Shown here: one piece after another, positions 31,933 through 45,300 of the stretch | Numbering within the stretch: the stretch's first letter is position 1 | How the letters are laid out: each line of letters opens with the position of its first letter | Translations under genes and position numbers: made by a program | Notes under the pieces: generated by a model | The model's database searches: none | The model's input: only the letters and a program-made list of their open reading frames with translations | Told to the model about the DNA's origin: nothing | NCBI GenBank assembly: GCA_023078685.1 | Contig: JALGAS010000003.1 | Span: 62,001 to 126,000, forward strand | Length of the DNA stretch: 64,000 nt | Source of the DNA: Neopestalotiopsis rosae | Lineage: Eukaryota; Ascomycota; Sordariomycetes; Amphisphaeriales; Sporocadaceae | Reading direction: 5' to 3'

Positions 31933-33192
31933 CTATAGCTCGGTATTGGCGCCCTCTCTGCCATTGCCGGCAATCAGCTCCGTCATGTCCCGCATCCGGT
32001 AGTCGAGTATGGGGGTAATCCAGTCGTCCTCGACCAGGGAGTACGTCTCGAGGGCGTTCTCCTTGGGCTTGCGCGGGTTGACGGCCCAGTAGCCAAAGTC
32101 GGCGTCAATGGACTTTAGGTACGTCAGCAGGTTGGTCCAGTAGTTTGCGTCGCCCTGGCTGGGATGGTGCGGCGCGCCAAACTCGCCGACCCAGACGGGG
32201 GCCCGGTCGTCCTCGACCAGGTAGGCCCAGTTGCGGCGCATGGCGGCGACGAAGCTCGCGTAGCCGCGCTTCGAGTACCGGCCCTCGGAGCTGCCCCAGC
32301 CGGACCAGGCGTACACGTGCGCCGAGTAGACGACGCGGTCGGGCACGTCGAGCTCGACGGGGCGGTCGGCGGCGCCCCGCAGGTCGTTGCCCGACTCGGT
32401 GCCGCCCACGACGATGAGCCAGTCCTTGTTCATCTTGAGGAGGCGGTTTCCACACTTTTCGGCCGCCGTGGCCCACTTGTCCCAGGGCATGGTGCCCCAG
32501 ACGCCGCGGACCTCGTTGCGCAGGTCGGCGCCAATCACGTAGGGGTTATCGACGAAGCGGGCCATGACGGTCTCCCAGTGCTGGATCCAGTCCTCCTCGC
32601 TCTGGGTGACGCGGCAGAGGGGGCCGAGGTGGTCGTTGGCCCAGCCGGCGTCGCAGGGGTCGGCACCGCAGCACCAGGTGGCGGTGGTGATGTGGTTGTT
32701 GACAATAACGGCGACGCCGGCTTCGGTGAGGGCGTCGACGCAGGCCTGCAGGACGTCGAGGGCGCGCAGGCCGACGAGGTCCGGGTTGGCCGTGACGAGG
32801 TGCGGCAGGACGTGGGGGTTGACCATGACCATCTCGTCCGAGTAGGGGAGGCGCACGCTATTGAAGCCGAGGCGGCGGATCGTCTGGGCAATGACGGAGC
32901 GGTGCTGGACGTCGAGGCCGCCGGGGATGAAGAGCTCGTCGCTGGCGCCGTACCAGTTGACCGAGGCGAGCTTGAACCGGCGGCCGTCCCGGTCGACCAC
33001 GTCGCGGCCCCGCGCCGATAGCGGTAGCGCATACGTCGAGATGCTGTTCTCTTCGATCGGCTCGGGCAGGGCTCGCTGCGCAAATAGTTGGGCGCCGGCG
33101 TCGGGCTCCCAGAGCGTATTCAGCGCCGCCTCGGCCCTCCACCAGTGGTGGAGATAGCCCCCGAGGACCAGCATGCCGAGGATGATGAGCAT
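31933..33192 (-). CDS. membrane-anchored glycoside hydrolase family 5 (cellulase-like) enzyme
   Basis: One exon of 419 residues. The first 20 residues (MLIILGMLVLGGYLHHWWRA) form a hydrophobic N-terminal segment that looks like a signal anchor or uncleaved signal, giving a type II membrane or secreted protein. The TIM-barrel of clan GH-A follows: FKLASVNWYGASDE (first strand), RRLGFNSVRLPYSDEM, GADLRNEVRG (acid/base Glu), VYSAHVYAWSGWG, and APVWVGEFGAPH (nucleophile Glu). Substrate is not predictable; a beta-1,4- or beta-1,3-glucan is typical. The open frame reaches 33285 but without an upstream ATG, and the ATG at 33192 has a strong context (gcagccATGC). It converges with the GH15 gene. GC content looks high compared with its flanks. 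Confidence 0.87.
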   Translation of the reverse strand: MLIILGMLVLGGYLHHWWRAEAALNTLWEPDAGAQLFAQRALPEPIEENSISTYALPLSARGRDVVDRDGRRFKLASVNWYGASDELFIPGGLDVQHRSVIAQTIRRLGFNSVRLPYSDEMVMVNPHVLPHLVTANPDLVGLRALDVLQACVDALTEAGVAVIVNNHITTATWCCGADPCDAGWANDHLGPLCRVTQSEEDWIQHWETVMARFVDNPYVIGADLRNEVRGVWGTMPWDKWATAAEKCGNRLLKMNKDWLIVVGGTESGNDLRGAADRPVELDVPDRVVYSAHVYAWSGWGSSEGRYSKRGYASFVAAMRRNWAYLVEDDRAPVWVGEFGAPHHPSQGDANYWTNLLTYLKSIDADFGYWAVNPRKPKENALETYSLVEDDWITPILDYRMRDMTELIAGNGREGANTEL

Positions 33193-35137
33193 GGCTGCAG
33201 CGGAGCAAGAACACACGGGGAAGACGGAGAGAGAAACAAGAAGGCCTGTCGTGGGATGGTCAAACTTGGGGAGATAATAGGCCAATGATTATCGAAGTGG
33301 GTTGTTCTTGCAAAGGCTATTACTTGCTCTGCAAGAGCCGGAGGCCGAGGGCGTGAGGAGAGGCTTTGAAGGACGAATTTGGATCTATCACCGGTCTACG
33401 GTGATGCAAATGTAATGTGCTATAGATCGCCGGGATATGATGAAGCGGATAGAGGTGCAATTCGTCCCATTGTTGTCTCAGCGATGAGGAGAGGGTAAAA
33501 AAACGGGAATTGAGTTGCTTGTCATGGAGGTTGCTGATGGAGTCAGCAGCAAGCAGAAGCCAGGACGACTAACTGCGCACTGCGAGATCTACATACACTA
33601 CGTACACCAAGGTGTACGTAGGCATTGCACTGATAGAGCTGGAGAGCTAAGAGAGGGAAGTCCGTCTTGGGTCCGGGTGACGGCATTGGGGATTTAGTGA
33701 CGTTAATTCCAGGGTACCGCACATGGTTAGGGGACCTTGGCAACCCACTGCCCACCTAGGGAACAGTAGTGCACTAGGTTAGGTAGGCCCTCTTCTTCCT
33801 CCAGGATGGAGTTATGCGGGGGCCAAAGTCGAAGCCTGGCTGCAGTTAGTTACATGTTATCTGCTATCTGTGCAGCTAATCATGTTGGTATTCAAGTTCT
33901 ATCTTCATCACATGTGCCGACTCAACCAACATACGGGCGTCTTTCGCCGAAATTCATTTTATAATTAGAATCAAGCCCTATAAGTTGTCCAACAGAGCCT
34001 GGCAATTCTTTTATTCTCTTGTTGGTGGACAAAACCGGTGTCGAGCGTACATAGATTTCAGCTTGCACATTCATCCGCCACTTCCGCCAACTCCCCAGTC
34101 AGTCAGCGGCATCGTGTGTAGAATACACAGTAGTCATGGAGGGGCCCAATAAGCGAGTCATGGAACTCGGACCCACGTTCTCATCCAATACATACACCCA
34201 AAGGAAGCCAAAATAGTGCCCGAGCCCAGGTGCCGTAATACACTATATCTGAGACAAGCAACGATTGGAAGACGATAGATCGCACAACATGTTTGGACTG
34301 ATGATCAATGGTTTTGCGCTCAGGTATGCCATGAACCTTTTGGAGCCTCTTGACGAATGTACAGTATAATTTGCTGCTCTTCATCTTGGCCACTACAGCG
34401 TGGATATCAGGCGATAGAAGAAATTTGCGCCACTAAACAAGTCAATAAACAAGCAGATATTTGGTAGACCCTTGATTCTTTCCTGAATTATGTGCCATTA
34501 CGTCAAAATCGCTTAATAACCACACCTATATACAATGCGCCAGTGATTCACACCAGCTTGCACCAGTCCACTGCCGTCAGGAATTCCACAGGAGTTGTTG
34601 GTGCTCCTCTTCGCTTCAACATGATTCTGGTGCGGCACGGCTCATGAATGCCAGTGCCACATCGAGCAAGCTATCCAACGCAAATCGCTTTCGTCTTCCC
34701 CTTTGATAGGTGGACATTCTCCACGATTACCCAAGCGATATCAGGGGACAGCTAATGAATTCAACCAAAATAAATATGATTGGTATATAGTCGGGTGCCG
34801 TTCGTGCTACGTGCCAGTAGCACCATTCTTAAATTTTGTTCCCCAACGCAAGCGAACATGCTATTGTCCGTCAAGCGATATTGATATCCCATGCGCCGCG
34901 CTGACCTAGAACCATGACCGTCCAATATTCTTGGATCGGCATTTTATGTGATGTAACTCTGTACATGAATAAACATGACGGTCGTATCGACTCGTCAAGA
35001 AGTATGACACAGGGAAGAATATGCACGTGAGTGCAAATATCTGGATGTGGAGGTGCTAAAATGATGTGGTGACATTGTCCTCCTCTGATGGACAATTTCC
35101 GTCTTTAACGTCTTTGTTGGTGATCTGGGTCGGCAGA
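33193..35137. other. intergenic, promoter side of GH5 gene
   Basis: This 1.9-kb stretch is upstream of the GH5 gene and downstream of the receptor gene. It contains a 24-bp palindrome at 33598-33621 and CCTAGG/TAGGTAGG words at about 33757-33790. No coding gene was recognised. Confidence 0.55.
33598..33621. promoter_or_regulatory. 24-bp palindrome upstream of the GH5 gene
   Basis: CTACGTACACC is followed by AA and then by its exact reverse complement GGTGTACGTAG, about 406 bp upstream of the GH5 start codon. Such symmetry fits a site for a dimeric regulator or a hairpin. No known factor is claimed. Confidence 0.45.
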
Positions 35138-36672
35138 TCATATCTTGTTCATGCCTAGTGGGTTCATGCCCTGATACTCGGTGCCGTCTGCCATTCGTCG
35201 GGGGTACGTATTGGGCATGCCAGGCATAGGCGGCTGCTCGTATGGCGAAGGCGATGGCGAGTGTGCTGCCTCCCAAGACACTTGCTGAGGTGGCCGGGGG
35301 GCTGAAAAGGATCGCGAATGCGGTTGATATCGTGTCGCTTGGGGCCCGAAATAGTCGGGAGTCTGGCGTCCGCTTTGGGGGCTCATGGGGGTTTTGGCAG
35401 GGCTAATCGGCGTTAGTATGGATTCCGCTTTTCCGGAGTCGCGAGACAACATTTCATAAGATCTTGGGTCTTTCTTCAAATCCATTCGTGCATCAACCGA
35501 GACAAACTCCTTCTTGGTCCGGTTTCCTCCGACCCCAATGAAGAAGTCTTTCCACCCCGTCACCATAGACGAGCGGCCAAGAAGAAGAACCAGCCACAAG
35601 CCGTTCATCTTGAGCTATGTCAGTAGACCCTTTTCCCATGACAGAACGAAACTTACTGCTAATAGAATCAGCACAGCAATTACCGTCGGAAGACGGACGA
35701 CAATGTCGTTGGCGTATTTCAGGCACTTGTTCTTGTCACCTTGCGATTGTATCAAGCAAAATGCCCAAGTCTGGATGTCGTCGCTGTTTGGATCGTCTTT
35801 GACGGTCTGGACCGTGTTGTCCAAGAATACAAACGTAACGGCGAAAAACACCACATCGGCGCAGATGATGAGCACAATGACAATACCACGCCATTGCAGA
35901 GCGATCACTCGTCGAACTCTTCGGTAGGCTTGGCGGGGGCTCATGGTACGGATACTGCTCGAGTATGCGGCCAGACCCGAACCCTCGGTAGAAGCAGCAT
36001 TGTCGGCCAAGGATGCCAGATAGACCTTGATACAGTAGCCAAATGTCGCGAACTGGATGATGACCGTGAGACCGACGAAGACCAACAATGGGATCCAGAA
36101 GTCGGCCAAACTGTTTGTGTGGTTGATGTGACACGTCTGGCCGAAACGGAAAGAGACTCCGCTGAAGACGAGCAGAACGACGAGCCCAATAACGGGAATA
36201 CCCCAGCCAAAAGCCTGAGATAGCCACATAAAGTTGCGTCCCACCACCATTTGCCAGCAGATTTGTAGATGTAGTGAGAGAGCCCGGAGGAAGATCCACA
36301 TGACGCCGCCCCATCCACCAATCAGTAGGAATGAACCTGACACGGCACATACTGAACTCGATGCCATTCCGTTGGGTGTGATCTCATCAAAGCACTGATC
36401 CGGGTGGGCGGCAAGGGGTACAATGAATCCAAGCTTTTTGACATGCAATATTAGCTTTGGGCTCCCACTTGATATATTCCATGATAACTTACATTCATCA
36501 GGACGACAGCGCAGGTTAAGCTGATGCTCAAATAATGGCGATGAGTTTTTTCCACAGGTAGACAGATCCAGGAAAGCAGGAGGAAGAGACAGCATATCAT
36601 GCCCACGACGTTAATCCAGCTAGCTACCGAGGTCAACTGGCTGAAATTGTCTGGGTATGTCCAGTCCGTCAT
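35138..36672 (-). CDS. seven-helix receptor (cAMP-receptor/family-2-like fungal GPCR)
   Basis: Exons 36672-36493, 36433-35657 and 35614-35138 give 477 residues, all joints in phase 0. Seven hydrophobic helices can be traced: ASWINVVGMICCLFLLLSW; YLSISLTCAVVLMNLGFIV; SGSFLLIGGWGGVMWIFL; WGIPVIGLVVLLVFSGV; FWIPLLVFVGLTVIIQFA; RGIVIVLIICADVVFFAV; LPTVIAVLILLALKMNGL. The short N-terminus is followed by a Cys pair around the second loop (HPDQCFDE, SSSVCAV), a feature of family-2/frizzled-like receptors. The 130-residue tail is Ser/Pro-rich, with possible phosphorylation sites (TPISPAKTPMSPQSGRQTP). The splice at the end of helix 7 gives LILLALKMNGLWL. Coupling to heterotrimeric G protein at the plasma membrane is inferred; the ligand is unknown. 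Confidence 0.72.
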
Positions 36673-39643
36673 GGGGCACGGGAGACAGCAGGAAAGAGAT
36701 TGGGCCGAGTTTGGCGGGTATGGTTGACATAGTCGCCCATCGATGTCTGGATATTCATGTCAATAAACGTATCTATTGATATACTCTGGGGCGATAGAAC
36801 CTACATCCACCGTCTGTGAAGCTCGCTTCAGAAAAGAAAGGTGCGGGGCAGCCGCCTCGCAAAGCAGTCAGATTAGCCATGATGGCGAAGGAATGAGGCA
36901 GACTGAAAGTTCAGAAAAGAGAATAATTATTATAGAAAAAATCAAGAGCAGCGAGGTTGATTTGCCGGGCAGATATGCTTTCGGCAAGTTGAGAAACCGG
37001 GTCCGCCGAGCAGATATACCGGACGAGTTTCAACCGCAGACGATGAACGGGCGAACCAGAAATTCAGTTCAGTCGTTTACACCGCGCAGCTGAATCTGAG
37101 AAGAAATGGCGATTGGTATGCCGGAGGGGTGATCTGTGATTCAAAGGTTTCAAAATAGAAGCAGTAATCGGTTGAGATGTTCCAAAGTGACCGACCACCA
37201 CGAAGTGGCTTGACCCAAGACCACCTTTACACACACGCACACACTCCTCTCTGGCCGTGGGGGTTTGTCGTACACTGGAAGGCTGAATATCCGTAGCAGA
37301 AGGGTTAGTTAAAGGAGTGAAGGCTAGGAAGTATTCATGGCTTTGGAGACGATGCTGATGAGGCACTTCTCATACAGGAGAAATCAAAGCATGAATTTCC
37401 AGTCGGAGCCAAATCACTAAAAGGAAGAGCACACGCGATCTCGCCAGAGGTGGAGGGTGGGCGGGCACATACATAATAAAAGGTCATGGTGCGCGCGGCG
37501 CCGATATCTGGGGATGGGCCAAATGTGTCGATACTTTGGTGAGCAGGCGGCCAAGCCATGCCGCGGTGCCATCCATACCTACCTTACGTACCATGCCAAT
37601 GCTCATCCATCCAACTAAAGAACCAACCAACCCATCCATCTGCCTGTCAGTCCACCCACGCGCGAGAATAGTCGACCGGGGGTGGGTGGGCAACCAGGCA
37701 ATTTTCTCTTCCCTCTTGCTCTTGTTGCCCTAGTGGTCTGGTGGTACATTAGATTCAGCGCAGGGACTCGGCGAGGATATCTCCACATGCGGACCATTCA
37801 GGTTAGGCGGCCCAGAGAAAAGACCATAACGTGTGTCTGCCGGGGGCGATCCCATTCAGCGGGGCGATGGAGACTGGATCTTTTTTTTTTGTCCTCTCGC
37901 GTCCCCCGTCGATGGGTTAAGTGAGTGGTGGCATGGGCCCCTTGTACAATCCATAGTGCAAAGGCAGGTCCCAACGAAGGCCCAGTCATTCCCCCCAGTG
38001 CGTCTGCTCGGGGTTCATGTAGCCAAGCCAAAGCCGCAGAGGAGGGGGAGGGTGTTGAGAGCCGGGATTCGTGCATTAGCAAATTGTGCTTGCTTACCCT
38101 CATGGGCTTGGCCGTGTTCTGGCCGGGAGACGTTGCTCTTCATTCGCCAGAGCGGGAGCAGCAGCAAGCAGACTCGGCAGAGGTGCTCTACTGTGTCAGG
38201 TCGGAGTGACAGGACTAGGTTAGAGAGAACGGGCAGACGAAAAGGACAGCAACTACCAAAACTACCTTGGTCCTACCGGTAACGGGTTAGTGGTCTTCAC
38301 CGCAGCACAAAGTACATACTGTGTAGACAACGAATACGACCACAACCGCGACGCCCAGCCAGAGCCTGGAGAGCTGGAGCCTCCAAAGCCAATTCCCCCC
38401 AGGTCCCCAATGAACGGACTGAATAGAAAAATGGTCTGACAGCTTCTCGATAGCCGGGGATCGCGGTCGGTTCCGCAAGACAGACTTAGTGATTTAATCC
38501 TGACTAAAAAAGTCTCGTCAGGGGTCCTGGGCATTTACTGGTGCTAGCACGATTTCTCTAGCCTAGCACAATCGTATCTTTGGTCTCAAATTGAGAGGCG
38601 CTGGGATGGTGCCTGGTGACCCGAAAGGTCCCCGAGCGGATGGGTCTCTGTGGGCTCCTCTCAGGAACTGGGAACTGGGAATTGCTGCTAGTGATGTAGG
38701 CACTGTACCATAGTAGGTTCTGTTAAGGAATTCTGGACTCTGCTGGCTCCATGCTGGCGCCTGCGGTTAGTGGGAGCGCACCAATGTTGGTCGCGCGATC
38801 GCTTGGACCGGCAGTCTGGGTGACCAGCTGAAATGGAACGCAAGAGAAGCCAAGATGGAGCAAGTGCAGCGCGTTTCGCATGGACAATTGAGGAATAGCC
38901 ACGGCGTTGGTGGGAAAAATCATGGGGATTGATCTCATAGATTATTGCACTACAGTACTGCCGCTAGTCTTGTGATGTTGCGAGGAAGGTACAATAGGGT
39001 AGATCTTGTCCTCAAATTGTAATCAAGTTTGCAACTAGAACGGCCATGATGAGCATAGAACCATGCATTTACCTAACCTAGTGACTTGCTTCCCTATAAA
39101 ACGCCGTTGCATTATTGAGCTGACAGCATTCGGTATTTAACCGTCCGTAGCTTGATTGGTCTGTCATTGACAAGGCGGCTCTCACTATTCGGAATCAAAG
39201 CCTGCCAACTCTTTACCGTTTCATTCACTCGTGATTGTAATGCTGGAGAGGTTTCTCTTCAGTGTCCCTGGTGGAGACCCGATCTTGTGCATTTTCCAGA
39301 CCATCTGCCCGGTACGATGACACCCAGGACTCGACCCATTCAAGTATTGAAGCATTGATCATTGAATGGCCGAGTACGCTGTGGATATCAAGTCGTCACT
39401 GTATCTGATGCAGTACTGAGTTGTTCGAAGCTAATGCCGCAATGAACAAAAATGTACGGAATATATATCGAATATGACAAGCCAAAGCAAAAAGCAATTC
39501 CTATAACATGTTGTCCTGTTGTGAGACATAGTCACATCACTGACCATGATGTAAAGATAACCAATTTTTGCAGTAAACGATGACGGCACGCCCGCTTACG
39601 TTGAGGCAGACTTCCAATCACTGGACTCCTCTGCTCGCTCTAC

Positions 39644-39961
39644 TTGATCAAAGATGTGTTCAACATCGTATACCTAGGTAGCGATGATGAAACAAGCAAT
39701 ACTGAAAGCAGCCTTATACCGCCAGATGCTCTCGCGAGGTCCAAGGATGTTAAGAGGAACCTGAGCAATTGTTGCAAGACTGTATATTTCTCTTGTATTT
39801 ATCAGATCGAGGAACGTGGAGTTCTATTAGACTTGAATAATAAACATATATTCCGCCGCGATCAAAGAAAGTCGGTCCTTAGAAGTCTCCTAGGTTACAT
39901 GGCTTCGTCGCATCCCGATGTGGATCCTGTTTGCACTAACCTTAGCTTTAGTAGTACGTAG
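39644..39961 (+). other. unrecognised open segment without ATG, protein-like composition
   Basis: About 105 sense codons read KDVFNIVYLGSDDETSNTES ... CYQIEERGVLLDLN-like sequence with balanced charged and hydrophobic residues. There is no ATG at its start, so it could be an internal exon or a relic. No family is recognised, and the flanking splice sites are not convincing. Confidence 0.12.
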
Positions 39962-40634
39962 ACTTTTTGGCCCTGAGACTAATTGCGGCCATGAACGTCC
40001 TCTGTAGCAGTCTAGTGTACTTGATGAACTAAGATGGTTCTGTAGGTGATCATGGCTCAGAGCTCCCTTGAAAGAATTCCTTCAATTTCCTGATAGCATT
40101 TTGAATTATAACTTCATCCCTGGAATGCCTATGTTTGAGTGCGGCAGGCATAATCAGTCCGATCGCTGTCCAGCAAAAGAGGTCTTGTCGTCTCAGCCCT
40201 GCCGACCCCATGCGAAAACAGCACTCAATGTCCACCCACAGTCAGTACCCACCCGTTTTCATCACAATGAAATCGGGTACAAGGGCAAGGCATGTAGGGC
40301 ATGTCCTGCCCCTCAACTTCCCCCCAGCCTGTGGGTAACCACAACCCATCACATCGCCATTGCATCGCTGCCCAAACAGTTACCAGCGATCTGGACGACT
40401 AGTGTAGGTTCAGAGTAGGCAGGCACGGGGGTGAGAAAGCTGGTTGGCATTCGCTTGGAAGGAGCTGTGTCAGGTCACGGCTACCAATACAAAAAAACGT
40501 GTTTTTTATTCTAATTAGTTTCTTCACACGATCTGTCCGCCTACTGCCTGCTAGATGAGATCTAAGACAAATTACCCGTAAAAAGAAAAGAAAGAACAAG
40601 CCACAAATTATTCTGCGGCCGCTTGGCAGGTCAT

Positions 40635-40662
40635 TGGTGTAATTGGAAAATTACATACACCA
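40635..40662. repeat. inverted repeat (hairpin) in gene-poor tract
   Basis: TGTAATT and AATTACA flank a 4-nt GGAA centre. Outside a 2-nt bulge, TGG and CCA-type bases continue the pairing. This could fold as a short RNA hairpin or be chance. Confidence 0.4.
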
Positions 40663-41718
40663 CGCTTAGGATCGGGTTGGTTCCCGAAGCGCAGCAACGG
40701 CGCGCCAGCACAACAGTCGGTAGCCTCTCAGCATTCAGCACTGGCCCGTCGAATTCTCACTGGTCAATGGCCATTGTCTATTTCACACCATACAGAAGAG
40801 TCTAGTCGACATTGCTTTTCTGTTCATCACGAGTCAATCGAATACTCGTCCGGTCATCACAACGGGATGAGGTCATAGCAGACAATGGATCTTTACCCTT
40901 TTGTCGATTCCGATCCGATGACAGGCTGTTGCAGTCCAGTGCCTACCACCTAGTCAGCCGCGGGTGCCTTTTTCTGAAGCTGAACGAAGCCCCTATTCTG
41001 TGCATCGGTATTTGCTAAAAAGATTTACGTAGAGGTATGGTATTTACGTTTACCCGCATCTTCCCCCAGTCATGCTAAAGTGGTACCTGAGCCACCTGCC
41101 ACATACCTTGCCCACCTCACCAGGTACAGTTACCAGCCGTATGGTTGCGCTTCGCGAGTCCCTTGGCTAATGTAGTATGTAGATTTCCATGATCTGGACA
41201 ATGGTGACTGTGCCAAACAATTGATCCTGCCAAGATGGCCGAGAATTAGAGGTCCCAAGATGTAGGACTGTCTGTCTGTCCGTCTATCCGACTGCTGGCT
41301 GGTACCTTGTCCCGGGGATTGCATGAATGAACGCGATCAGACATAACGCCATCTCCGGCCTACCTTGACCCGTTGCTGCTCAGTGTGGAAGAAACGAACT
41401 CGAGGTCCAGGTCGGTCAGTCAGTCAGTACCTGCTGTACCGCACACTAGAATATGACGGTACGAGACCGAGACTACGACTCCGACGTGTGATGCCATCTG
41501 TGCATTTTACTGGTGAAACCCTGGGCGCACTGCTTGAAGGTGACAGCGGGTCGCTTCTTTTCAATGGGTGTCCCACTTCCCGCCCCTCCACGAGCCACCC
41601 ACGCCATGAGCACTGTTCGAGTCGTCCAAGCGCTGGACTCGTCATCAAATCCAAGTGGACTGAGGATTACGCCGGCCACGAGGCTTGCGGTTCTCGAGAC
41701 CGAACATGATAAAGAAAG

Positions 41719-42360
41719 ATGCAGCATCGCTACCAGCTCGATAAGCCTGCACTGACTGTCTTTTATCCATGGCGAATTTCTGAGTCATGTCTCCCAAGTC
41801 GAGGAGCCACGATAGTACCATACGTGCTGGACTGCGAAGAAGTGCCGCTGAATGGAGCCGTGATCGACACTGTTTATAAATCTTGGCCGTTGCGAATACC
41901 TCTCTACCAAGGCTGCTTCAGGAAACCCTCCGAGAAGCTAAGGACGCGCTCAATTAGAGTTTGTACTTTTCTTCATTCTTGTTCTTCGGCTTCAAAAGTT
42001 GCTCTGGGGTCTGCATTAACGCCACGGCCGCTGGTGGAAGTTGCACGACAGTTAAGTCTATTGACCACGCCAACCACGTTGTCGCTGCTTGCACTACATG
42101 TGTACAACATACTCGGTCACTGGGCCGGTGCTGTACCCCCAAAAGAAGGAAAAGATCGTGTCCCTGGTACTGTACTCTGTACTCTAATGCATGGTGTTGC
42201 TCTACCCGCTGCATCCAGTCAACGTTGTTCTCGCCTCTTATTGCCTCTGCCAAATGAAGTCAACCACGATACGCCACAACAATTCGGCCCGGCGAGGGTT
42301 TCGGAAGGCATGTGCTTGGAGATCTGCTTCGTGTGCTCAGCTCTCTGTCCCAAAGCATGA
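41719..42360 (+). other. unrecognised 213-codon open frame
   Basis: This is the longest ATG-started frame in the gene-poor tract. It reads MQHRYQLDKPALTVF at the start and ends CFVCSALCPKA. No domain, signal peptide or repeat is evident, and another frame of similar length overlaps on the minus strand (42253-41954). I consider it more likely chance than a gene. Confidence 0.15.
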
Positions 42361-45300
42361 CCAATGCAACGTCAATCTTCATGGAGAAGACACGACGCGT
42401 ATACAGACGAACCAGACCAGACCCACGAGACAGGCGAGCAAACGAACCCTAGGAAAAGGCATCCCAGTACCTCCAAACGCGCTAGTCTGGACTTTTGGCC
42501 TTAATGAAGCCGATGCGCCAAGTCCAAAGTCAACGTATACACAGTACCATTCAGAACATATAATCGCTGCGGACACATTGCCTCTCTTTGGTCGACATAT
42601 TCCTCGACTGATTACATGATGACTGATTAGAGTCGCATATTAGCTATAGAACGTGCAGCACGGGGCTGGATGCGGCTGGTTTTAGAACTATCTGAACTAT
42701 TACAACTGACATATCTAGCATTATCTGAATCTATTCTTATTTCTATTTTTTGCTTCTTGCTTTTTGTTTCCCTCTTTCACCCCCACGTTAGTTGGTAACA
42801 CATAAGACGAAACGGGGAGAAATCTGAAGAAAAATGATATGAGTGCCTGACGCCGCCAACAATCGGCTCACTCCCAAGCGGCGGGAAAGTTGTTCGATAG
42901 CGCGTCCAAACCTACCAAATAGAGTCGAGACCAGCGGGCTCGATCAATTTTCTATCAAAAGAAAGACCACGCAAGATTAGTCGATATCGGGTCTTAATGT
43001 CCAAATAGGCATACCAGAGCAGGCCAACTTTACACTATCGCTGTCGTCTTGTGTTAGCAAATCGCCGATCAAGATGCTAATAAGCCGCGCGCCGTGGGGT
43101 AACATGGAAGCGTTCTAGAAACAACGGCCCAATCAATGAATCCTTCCCGACAAGCTTCCCCATTGGGAGCTTCAACAGGTCGTGTCGTCGTGTTGGTCAG
43201 TGGGAGTATAGCGAAAAAGGGCAGTCAACCCATGCCAATCTAGAAATCTTGTACAGCAATAACCTCTGACGTGCCTCGGATAGCATTGCAGTCAAGCGAA
43301 TCAACCCACTCAATAATGGGCGCGGGGGGTTCATGCGCTCTGTTCTCTTGGGGAGGACTACTAATGAGAACATACACGAAACAGATATATCGATTCGTGG
43401 CCTGCAGATCATACTATGGCTGCCCGAGCAAGACGAGAAAGGGAAGCCTCGGCCTGCCTCTCTCTTCTGCACGTCGCTGAAAACTGCTGCCGAATGGGTG
43501 TCCTGCTGCAAGTCGCTAGTAGCGAATAGACGGCCTCGCTAATCCTTCATCTTGGCGAACGAGTTTATCAGATGAAGTTCCATATCATGTGTCATGCGGA
43601 GGGCAGAGGATATTGAGACACACATACACGCGCACACACACTTTCGCAATAGCTCTCACACTTCCCCGCGAATATGGACATCCTCGATCCTCGGTTCCCA
43701 CATTCAAAGCACACTACGAAATATACTATCGTACCTCCACTACGTCAGAGAGAGGTGGTTCGTTTAGTAACGTATCAACAACTTATTGTTCATCCTACTG
43801 TTAGCTTCGGATGATCCAATCCTTTGCCCACATTAACCGATCCTCGAGATGGCTACGGTAGGATTCTTTCGCATGCCCAGACGGATCTGACATCCGCTGA
43901 GAGCGCCGCAGCCCCGGGCGGACTTTCAGGGACCGCAACGGGTACACTACGTATTATGTATGCACTATCTGCACAGCACAGTAAGACTGCAGCAGCTCAG
44001 AGGCGGTCCGGGGCCCTTGTCGGATGTTGGTATCTCCAAGAAAATTCACAACGGGACGCGCTAACGATTTCCGGAGTATACGCCGGCATCCATGGAAAAA
44101 TAAAAAAGAGCTGACAGGCACCAGGCACTCGGCACCATGACATGATCCCAGGGCCTCGTTTACGCGCATGTTGATGAGATAATATTGGAATTGCTGTAAA
44201 ACACAATGCAGGACACCCAGCTCTATCTACTGGTCCGCGCCTGTGTATTGCAGGTCCCCCGGTTATCTCGACGTGTTTTATCACAGGCTCCTGCGTCTAA
44301 TCCGAAATACCCAAGGACGTTGTCTTTTGTTCGCCTATGCTCGTCTATGCAATTCCTACCGAGCTGCAGTCTGTCTGTCTCCTCTGGGAGGAGAGTGATC
44401 GGCTAGGTCTGGTAGGGGCCTCTTTTTCGATGTTGGGCCTATTGACTCCCGGCTTTATTCTTCTTTCGAGTTTCACCACGAGGGAAAAAAATGGGGTATT
44501 GGAGCCTACGTTACAATTGCAAATCTTTTCTCCGTTGTAGTGAGCACACACGCTGTGGAGTTCAAAGGACGCTGGCTGCGAATTCTGAATCTGTGCCATG
44601 CCTGTCCCTGTCGGTTGATGACCGCCCTACCTACAGGCCTATCAATGCTAATGATCAACATAGTACAGATGTGATATATGTACGGCAGCTATTGTTCTAA
44701 CGCTCAGCGCTATGCGCGTCCATAGACGTTGCTACATTACGGCAAGCAGGCTGTCAGCATACCATACATTCGGTCAATACCGGCCTATTATTGCACAGTA
44801 GAATGACGGCAAAACCAGCAGGCAATTGGAGAATGCATCACTTATGCTTAATCCATGAATCTCACCCATAGGGGGCCTCTTTTCAGCTTATAGGACGAGT
44901 TGGTGACGAATCGCCAGGTTGGAAGCAACGCTTCATAGCAAGCTCCTCCTATGCGCTGTATCCGCGCGAGAAGACGGCATGACGCCCGTTGTGCAGTTTC
45001 TTCCATCATCACTATCACAATTTCAATGAGGCTCCGTTGTGCTGAAATGTGACTCGCTTCCGGTCCACTGACTTAGTATGTGACCAGACTATACGTTTGA
45101 CGGAGATCACAAACACTACAGTGCGCAAGATCGCCGACCTAATCTCGATTCTATTGCGGATCTGCCCAGATAGTATCTTTGCATAATGTCTCAAAGTGGT
45201 TTTCCTCTTCCGTATACAGACTCAGACATGACGGCGGAGTTCTGTTTTTTTTTTCTTTCTCCAGTCTCGTAGATGATATCACGCCCGCTCGTACGACCAT

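Noticed and set aside
32164..33021. 285-codon plus-strand frame opposite the GH5 gene
   Set aside because: It is a GC-rich antisense shadow of a gene with clear catalytic motifs on the minus strand.
33193..33285. Upstream extension of the GH5 frame
   Set aside because: The extension has no ATG; its first possible start is TTG. The ATG at 33192 has a strong context and begins the membrane segment.
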